DNA from: Akebia trifoliata
Lineage: Eukaryota; Streptophyta; Magnoliopsida; Ranunculales; Lardizabalaceae
Reading direction: 5' to 3'
Length of the DNA stretch: 64,000 nucleotides
NCBI GenBank assembly: GCA_017979445.1
Contig: CM030706.1
Location: 29,610,493 to 29,674,492 of the forward strand
Shown here: piece after piece, positions 57,430-64,000 of the stretch
Position numbering within the stretch: position 1 is the first letter of the stretch
How the letters are laid out: the number at the start of each line of letters is the position of its first letter
Notes under the pieces: model-generated
The model's input: the letters and a program-made list of their open reading frames with translations, nothing else
Databases searched by the model: none
What the model was told of the DNA's origin: nothing
Made by a program: the position numbers and the translations under genes

Positions 57430-57834
57430 GTGTTACTATTGTAGAAAACAATTGTGAGAAGTAATGACAAATTTCGAGAATATCCAGATGATCTAAAATC
57501 ACATTTCATTCGCAAATTTTGAAATAAGGATTATTTTGGGTGAGTGGCAAGACTGAAGTCTCATTTTTCACAATAACCAGAACGGGATATTGCATGTTAT
57601 CCTCATGTACCAAATGATGTTCAAGCTGCAAATCTTTTAGCTATTAGAGAGTGTGACGATTTGAACAAAAAAAAAATAGCATCATTTTCATCACAATCTG
57701 AGGAACAATATTCGACGTCAGATTTAAATCAAACTATAGTACCAACAATATGTCACATGAAAGATAAAGAATTTTGTAGATTGGACACTTGCTCAAGCAT
57801 TCTTTATGAATAATATTTTATTTAATATTATTCA
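57430..57834 (+). pseudogene. hAT transposase, N-terminal part (BED-type zinc finger)
   Basis: A CYYC pair of cysteines at about 57431-57442, then, after frame breaks, RDIACYPHVPNDVQAANLL (57583-57640) matches the end of the plant hAT BED finger ('GRDI..C..VP.DV......'). Downstream, LAQAFFMNNILFNII (57790-57830) resembles the start of the catalytic region ('..A.FFYENNI.FN...'). The BED finger binds the transposon ends. Several stops and frameshifts. The sequence stops at 57834 where a 2.7-kb insert begins. Confidence 0.65.
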
Positions 57835-59105
57835 TGTGGCGCCCCGCCAAACACTAACACAAATCCCCATGTCAAAACTCGAGGTACTAGGTGGCACCTT
57901 GAAATTTCGGCATGGTCTCCTCTGTTTTTGTTAGCATTCCAAGGCGTTCAACCTACACCTGATAAACGACATACATTCCTGCATATGTTCATTCAAAATA
58001 TAATACTAGCGGAAGTCTATATACATCTAATGACATAAAAAAATCAGAGTGCGAAAGAAGGAGTTTATATACACGATTATACAATAATTCCTCACTCTAA
58101 CAAAATTCCTAACGCTCAAAACCAAAATCTATATTACTCGTAGACAAATCGACACCACTAGGGGTAATAACCCCAGTACTCACCAGGTAATTAACTCTGG
58201 TCATCTATCTGACCCACTAGATGGTCCTCACTCGCTGGTTCTATGCCCGTTTCGCCAACTGCAGGCTCTGAAACTAAAAAAATATGAAGGAACAGGTGAG
58301 TAACAATGGTTACCCAGTAAAGAAACAAATAATTTCTGCTAATAACCTCTTCTAGCATAAACGAATAAGCATACTGAATTATTTTAACATATGCAAAATT
58401 TTACAGAATAAACTACGATTAACTGGTACATATAACCAGGGATAAGCAACTAAACATTTTAAAACAGACATTACATCAATCAACAGTACTTACTATATCA
58501 TTTTCTTTATATACAAATATAATTGACTAAATAGAAATATTAAACATGCATTTCATTTTGTATATCAAAGTAAGGCAGCAGATACATAAACACTATGGTG
58601 GAGTATGAGAATTAGAGAGTTGGGATTCACGACTGGATCGCTCCCAGTCGGGACATGATGTTACAATTCTTCTTTAGTTTTTAGTTCTTGATTTTGTGGC
58701 CGGTCGCTGCACTTACCACACTTGGTTGACCATTTATCCGGCTTAGACTAGCTCTTTGATGTGATCGTAAGCAATGGGTCTCTTTTCGATGTGTCAAAAC
58801 ATTCGACTACTATAGTTTATTAGTGATCACTGACTAATCATCTTCGTCTATGCCTATCAGGCGTGCATATGATTCCTAAATATACAAACCATTCGTATAC
58901 GACCACCTTTACATTACAAGTTCACTGGTAAAGATAGAGAGGAATAACCCAGATTCCAGTTGTGACTCCACTCTTATACACGTCCCATACCACGTATGAG
59001 CTTGGTGGTCCCTACCGTATATCCCAGGATAGTACACCACTACAGATGATATGACGCACTAACCCTTCAGGCATTCACAGACTCTTTAACAACTCACAAA
59101 ATAGT

Positions 59106-59152
<47 letters not shown>

Positions 59153-60540
59153 TTCATTTGAAAATAAAAGATAAATTAATAATACAAGATTGAGAATGGA
59201 TATCCAGTTTCCTACCATGCAAGTGTGGCCAATCGGCCTAAAATAAATAACAGAACGGAAAAGTAAACAGTATCTCGCGCTAACAAAAAGTAAATAAACA
59301 AGCAACCAGTAACATTATTCCTAGATATCCGTTCACCAACCTACACACAACACAACAATGTAAAATGCAGACATCACCCCTCGAGTGTGATTCTGACATT
59401 TTTCATACCATTTTTTCCCTTTTTTCGATTTTACCATTTTCAATCTTTCAACCATAATATCCACATTCTGATATTCATCAACTCAATTTGAGTTCATTGA
59501 ATATTAAATCATTTTTTTTTCAATTATAAAATTTATTTTCATCAATAATATTAAAAAAGTACAACACTTAGATCAAAATGGGGTCCGAGCGGTGCATAGG
59601 ACCCAACTGACAAAAATTGCCCGTTGAAATATCCTACCCACGTATAATTTGTAAAAAAATACAATTAAACATATCAAATATGCAAGTTCTGGCGTGAATT
59701 TGAAATAATCGATTGAATTCTATATTTTTGAAAACTCACAATAAATTTTTAATAAAATCCTAAATATAATTTTCACAATCTACGATTACTAATAGAAATT
59801 GAGAGTTCCTTATTATCTCTATGCGAAAGGATCGAAGCGTGTGCACGAAAATCGAGGTAACTCATACTTCGAGATGGTTGATTTTCAAAACTGGCCCGGT
59901 GGTTTTAAAGATATCGATGCCGTCGTCCTTTCTCCTTTTTACAGCGAAAGACAGTTTGACCCCGAAATAGGCAAAATCTGAGGTCAAAGTTTCGAAATCC
60001 CCGTATATGTATATGGCTGATTTTTGATGATATGGGGTGAAAGAGAAGATGAAATGAAGGGATCTTGAGTGAGTTTTATAGATGTCGAAGTTGCGGATCT
60101 TTTTCCTTCTGCGGCGATCGTCGAAGGTGGACCGTTTGCGACGAATTTGAGGTTGAAATTTTGAAGAAAAAACAAAATTTTCGTTTAATTTTTTTGTTGG
60201 CTTTATTTTGACGGTTTTGAGAAGATGAAATATATATACAAAAAATTAAAATTTTATTTACATAAAATTTGGGACGAAATCGGTATTTTGCCTATTATTT
60301 TGATCAACGATAACTTGACCATCCGGACTTCAAAATTGACAAATGAATACTCTATTTCACATAATTTTTTGTTCTGGATCTAATGGTATGGTCAATTTCT
60401 ATAAATTTTTTCTCTAACAAGAATTTATATTTTTACCCTGAGCTGACCCCTAAAATTGACGTCGTTTTATTTTTGACTTTCTGTGTTCCAAAAATGACAA
60501 ATAAATATTCCATGTTCAATAATTTTTCGTTAAGAATCCA
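57835..60540 (-). mobile_element. LTR-like repeat, copy 1 (2706 bp), inverted relative to copy 2
   Basis: Begins TGTGGCGCCCCGCCAAACAC and ends AAGAATCCA. It aligns in inverted orientation with 61020-63735, sharing for example ATTTCGGCATGGTCTCCTCT, AGTACTGGGGTTATTACC (as complement) and GGTCCCTACCGTA. About 300 bp present at the 60722 end of copy 2 are missing. Perfect 8-bp direct repeats ATTATTCA flank it (57827-57834, 60541-60548). It looks like a solo LTR of a Tekay/Del-type chromovirus by its terminal sequence (from memory), but the 8-bp flank is not typical for that. Contains a (TA)n run at 59109-59148. Confidence 0.7.
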
Positions 60541-60721
60541 ATTATTCAGTGCAATCATATTCAACTTTACATACAAATTAATGCACAATGCCAAGGTAGA
60601 AGTTGATCAATATGTTTCCGAAATTAAAGATTATTGGGTTCGAATGGGATCAAGGTGCACACTTATGTTTGATGGCTGGATTGATTTTAAAGGAAGATCT
60701 TTTATAAATATGATTGCATAC
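60541..60721 (+). pseudogene. hAT transposase, middle part
   Basis: The frame reads NAKVEVDQYVSEIKDYW, then CTLMFDGWIDFKGRSFINMI (to 60721). This is the strongly conserved plant hAT region '..V......W...GCT...DGWTD.KGRS..N', whose first Asp is one of the three catalytic acidic residues and is kept here (FDGW). It is trapped between two inserts; on the right it is cut within codons for ..MIAY by copy 2. Confidence 0.8.
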
Positions 60722-63700
60722 TGTAAAACCCCAAGTTTCAATTCGCATCTAAAAATAAATAAATAGTGAAAATTTGAGAAAATTCTTAAAGTGTGAATTA
60801 GGATAAAATTTTAGGATGTATCAGATTATTTTTAATGGATTCTGACCTCACCATTGGATTCAAAATGATCGAAAAACATACTTTAGCGTGTAAGAAAGCT
60901 TAAATACGAGTCCAAATAGAAAAATTACAAAATCCTCGATTATCGAATCAGACCAGGTTAAAATAATGACTTTTTACTAGAGAAAGAATTGTTAATATTC
61001 GATTATACCATTGGATTTGTAACAAAAAATTATTGAACATGGACTATTTACTTGTCATTTTTGAAGTCTAAAAAGTCGAATTATCGTTAAAAACGAAAAT
61101 GACATCAATTTTAGGGTCACATCAAGCCAAAAATGTAAATTTTTTTTAGAGACAGAATTTGTAGAAATTGATCATACCATTAAATCCAGAATGAAATATT
61201 ATATAAAATACAATATTCACTCGTTACTTTTGAAGTCCGGACGGTCAAGTTATCGTCGAACGAAATAATAGGCAAAATACCGAAATTATCTCAAAATTTT
61301 ATATAAATAATTTTTTTTTTAATTTTTACTATTCATCTTCATTTTAACCCATCAAAAATTAGCCAACATAATTCCAACGAAAATTTTGTTTTTTTTTAAA
61401 CTTCAAAGTCAGATTCGTCGCAAACAGTTTGCCTTCGACAATTGACGCAAAAGGGAAAAAGGTCCGTAGCCTCGACATTTACAAAACCTACCCAAGATCT
61501 CTTTATTTCATCTTTTCTTCCACCTCGTATCATAAAAAATCAACTATATATATATATATATATATACACGGAGGTTTCGTAACTTCGACTTCGGATTTCA
61601 CCTGTTTAGGGGTCAAATTGTCCTCCATCGTAGAAGGGAAAAAAGACGACGGCATCGAGATCTTTGAAACTATAGGGTCAAATTTAAAAATCAATCGTCT
61701 CGAAGTCCGATCCACCCTGATTTTTGTGTCGATTGTCTCGATTTTTATGCATGCACTTCAATCCTTTAACACAGAGATTATAAGGAACTTTCAATTTCTA
61801 TTAGTAATCGTAGATTGTGAAAATTACATTTAGGATTTTAACAGAAATTTGTTATATATTTCTAAAATATAGAATTATTTTTCGTTATTTCAAATTCATG
61901 CAAGAACTTGAATATTTTATATGTTTTATTGTATATTATAACAAATTATACGTGGGTAAGATATTTCACCGGGTTATTTCCATCAGTTGGGTCTTGTGCA
62001 TCGCTCAGACCCCGTTTTGATCTAAGTTTTGTACTTTTTCAATGTTATTGATAAAAATAAATTTCATAGTTGGAAAAATGATTTAGTACTCAATGAACTC
62101 ACATTGAGTTCATGAATATCAGAAAGTGGATATTTTATTTGAGAGATTGAAAACTGTAAAAATTAGAAAAAAGAAAAAAAGGTATGAAACGGTAAAATGT
62201 TAGTCACAACCGAAGGGTGATGTCTGCATTTTACATTATTGTGTTGTGTGTAGGTTGGTGAACAGATATCTAGGGATAATGTTATTGGTTGCATGTTTAT
62301 TTACTTTCTGTTAGTGTGAGGCGTTATTTACTTTTTCGTTCTGTTATTTATTTTAGGTCGGGTGGCCACAGTTGCATGGTAGGAAACTAGATATCCATTC
62401 TCAACCTTGTATTGTTAATTTCTCTTTTATTTTTCAAATGAAAATAATATATATGTAGCTATTTTGTGAGCTGTTAAAGAGTCTGTGAATGTTTGAAGGG
62501 ATAGTGCATCATATCATCCGGAGTGGTATACTATCCTAGGATGTACGGTAGGGACCACCAAACTCATACGTGGTATGGGACGTGTATGAGAATGGAGTCA
62601 GAATTAGAATCTGGGTTTATTCATCTCTATCTTTATAAATGAACTTGTAATGTAAATATGGTCGTATACGAATGATTTATATATTTGGGAATCACATGCA
62701 CGCCTAATAGGCATAGACGAAGATGATTAGTCAGTGATCACTAACAATCTATAGTAGTCGTACGTTCTTACACATCGAAAAGATACCCATTGCTTACGGT
62801 CACGTCAAACGACCGGCCTGAACTAGATAAATAGTCAACCAAGTGTGGTAAGTGCAGCGATCGGCCACAAAATCAGGAACTAAAAGCCAGTAAAGAATAT
62901 GAAACATCATATCCCGACTGGGAACGATCCAGTTGTGAATCCCAACTCTCTAATTCCACTACTCCACCATTGTGTATTACGTATCTGTTGCCTTATTTTT
63001 ATATATAAAATGAAATACATGTTTAAATGTTTTCATTTGGTCAATTAGATTTGCATAAAAAAAATGTTATAGTGAGTATTGTTGATTCATGTAATGTCAA
63101 TGTTAAAATGTTTAGGTACTCATCCCTAGCTATATGTACCAGTTTATCGTAGTTTCTTCTATAAAACTTTGTATTGTTAAAATGATTTAGTATACTTATT
63201 AGTTCATGTTATGAGGGGTTATTGGCAGAAATTATTTGTTTCTCTACTGAGTAACAATTGTTACTAACCATTTTCTTTCTATTTTTTTAATTTCAGAGCC
63301 TGTAGTTGGCGAGACGGGAGTAGAACCAGCGAGTGGAGACCATCTGATGGGTCATATAGACGACCATAGTCCATTACCTAGTGAGTACTGGGGTTATTAC
63401 CCCTAGTGGTGTCAGTTAAACCAAGAGTATTATAGATTTTGTATTGAACGTTAGGATTTTTGTTAGAGTGAGGATTTTCAAAGTAATCTTGTATATTTTT
63501 TATAATTTCACACTCTGATCTATCTTATATGGTTAGATGTATATAGATCTTCCATTGTTACTCTGTTCTTGTATGCATATACAGGATATTGTCGATTTTG
63601 TGTATCAGGTGAAACAGGTTGAACGCATTGGAATGCTAACATAAACAGAGGAGACCATGCCGAAATTTCAAGACGCCACCTAGTGCCTCGAGATCTGACA

Positions 63701-63735
63701 TGAGACTTTGTGTTAGCGTTTGGCGGGACGTCACA
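60722..63735 (+). mobile_element. Solo LTR, copy 2 (3014 bp)
   Basis: TGTAAAACCCCAAGTTTC to GGCGGGACGTCACA, flanked by perfect 5-bp duplications CATAC (60717-60721, 63736-63740). TG...CA ends, 5-bp duplication and lack of coding sequence identify a solo LTR, most like long LTRs of Tekay/Del chromoviruses (family from memory). The orientation given takes TGTAAAACCCC as the 5' end and is not certain. Contains (TA)n at 61541-61566. Frames such as 61429-61833 are not conserved between the two copies. Confidence 0.85.
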
Positions 63736-64000
63736 CATACTCTCCAAAATGGATTATATTTTCAAAATCATTTAAAGAGTCAAGTGAGAGAAAGACGGAT
63801 GTGTATCTTAGAGACTTATTTTGTAATACCATAGAAGAGATTGGAGTAAAGAACGTTGTGCAAATTATCACGGATAATGCATTTAACTATGAAAGTGTTA
63901 GTCAAATGGTTATAGAATTATATCCACATATTTATAAAACATGATGTGTTGCACATGTAATACAATTGCTTCTTAAAGGTATAGACAAGGAAGTTGATTG
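63736..64000 (+). pseudogene. hAT transposase, third part (runs off window)
   Basis: Right after the CATAC duplication the frame continues without shift from the middle part: SPKWIIFSKSF, ERKTDVYLRDLFCNTIEEIG, NVVQIITDNAFNYESVSQMV and ELYPHIYKT, then a stop (TGA where TGG would be expected) and CVAHVIQLLLKGIDKEVD. It matches plant hAT '..Y....L...VEE.G..NVVQ..TDNA.NY......L...YP.I.WT.C.AH...L...DI', including the second catalytic Asp (TDNA). The dimerisation domain would lie beyond 64000. Confidence 0.8.

Noticed and set aside
59109..59148. Promoter or replication feature at the TA run
   Set aside because: A simple microsatellite; absent from the matching place in copy 2.
60383..60766. A single 127-codon gene
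   Set aside because: Only about 60541-60721 is hAT coding; the frame runs into both flanking repeats by chance.
57835..63735. One foldback or MULE-like DNA transposon with 2.7-kb terminal inverted repeats
   Set aside because: The outer ends do not share one target duplication. Copy 2 has its own CATAC duplication and TG...CA ends, and the segment between the arms is hAT exon continuous with the outer flanks.

Overview
This window looks like a gene-poor, transposon-packed stretch of a flowering plant (probably eudicot) nuclear genome. I see no intact host gene, tRNA, rRNA or bacterial-type feature. Nearly all of it is LTR retrotransposon sequence of the Ty3/gypsy Tat (Ogre/Retand-like) type, nested and mostly decayed. 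The exception is the right end, where a broken hAT transposase gene holds two long LTR-like insertions.

Layout. 1-3827: remnant of a Tat-type LTR (1-~590), a 2.3-kb solo LTR with perfect GATTT target duplications (872-3185), and the last part of a Ty3 integrase (~3555-3827). 3828-~10710 (- strand): element A, a non-autonomous Tat element with 3' LTR, polypurine tract, short pol remnant and conserved leader, truncated at its 5' side. ~10840-19169: a 70-bp tandem array, gag-like, RT/RNase H and protease remnants on the - strand, a solo LTR (B, 13877-15504), degenerate repeats and a TA microsatellite. 19170-46116 (+ strand): element D, the most complete element: 5' LTR, PBS, long leader, ORF1, gag, protease, RT, two RNases H, integrase, 3' array, polypurine tract and a truncated 3' LTR. 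Element F (27298-38795, - strand) sits inside D's gag-pol, flanked by perfect ATAGG duplications. 46134-56463 (- strand): element G, joined tail to tail with D through two truncated 3' LTRs. 56464-64000: short tandem repeats, then a hAT transposase pseudogene in three pieces, split by two inverted copies of a 2.7-3.0-kb LTR-like repeat.

How the parts relate. D encodes the usual Tat proteins but is dead: it has many stops, and two of the three integrase catalytic residues are changed. A and F share one deletion scar in pol and the same leader form, so they belong to one non-autonomous subfamily that would have depended on proteins from a D-like element. D and G share another leader form and another 3' array. 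What survives in A, F and G is LTRs, leader and 3' region, which points to cis-acting signals there.

The most interesting signal is a stem-loop in the R/U5 part of the LTRs. A 13-nt loop (sense TGCCTAACACCTT) is nearly invariant, while the stem sequence is completely different between three LTR families yet still pairs. That is compensatory change, expected of a selected RNA structure. Other notable points are the LTR-LTR palindrome at 45.7-46.6 kb, hairpin-forming 3' arrays that differ between sister elements, and the 2.7-kb inverted repeat inside the hAT gene. All homology statements come from reading the sequence and from memory of the families; no database search was run.
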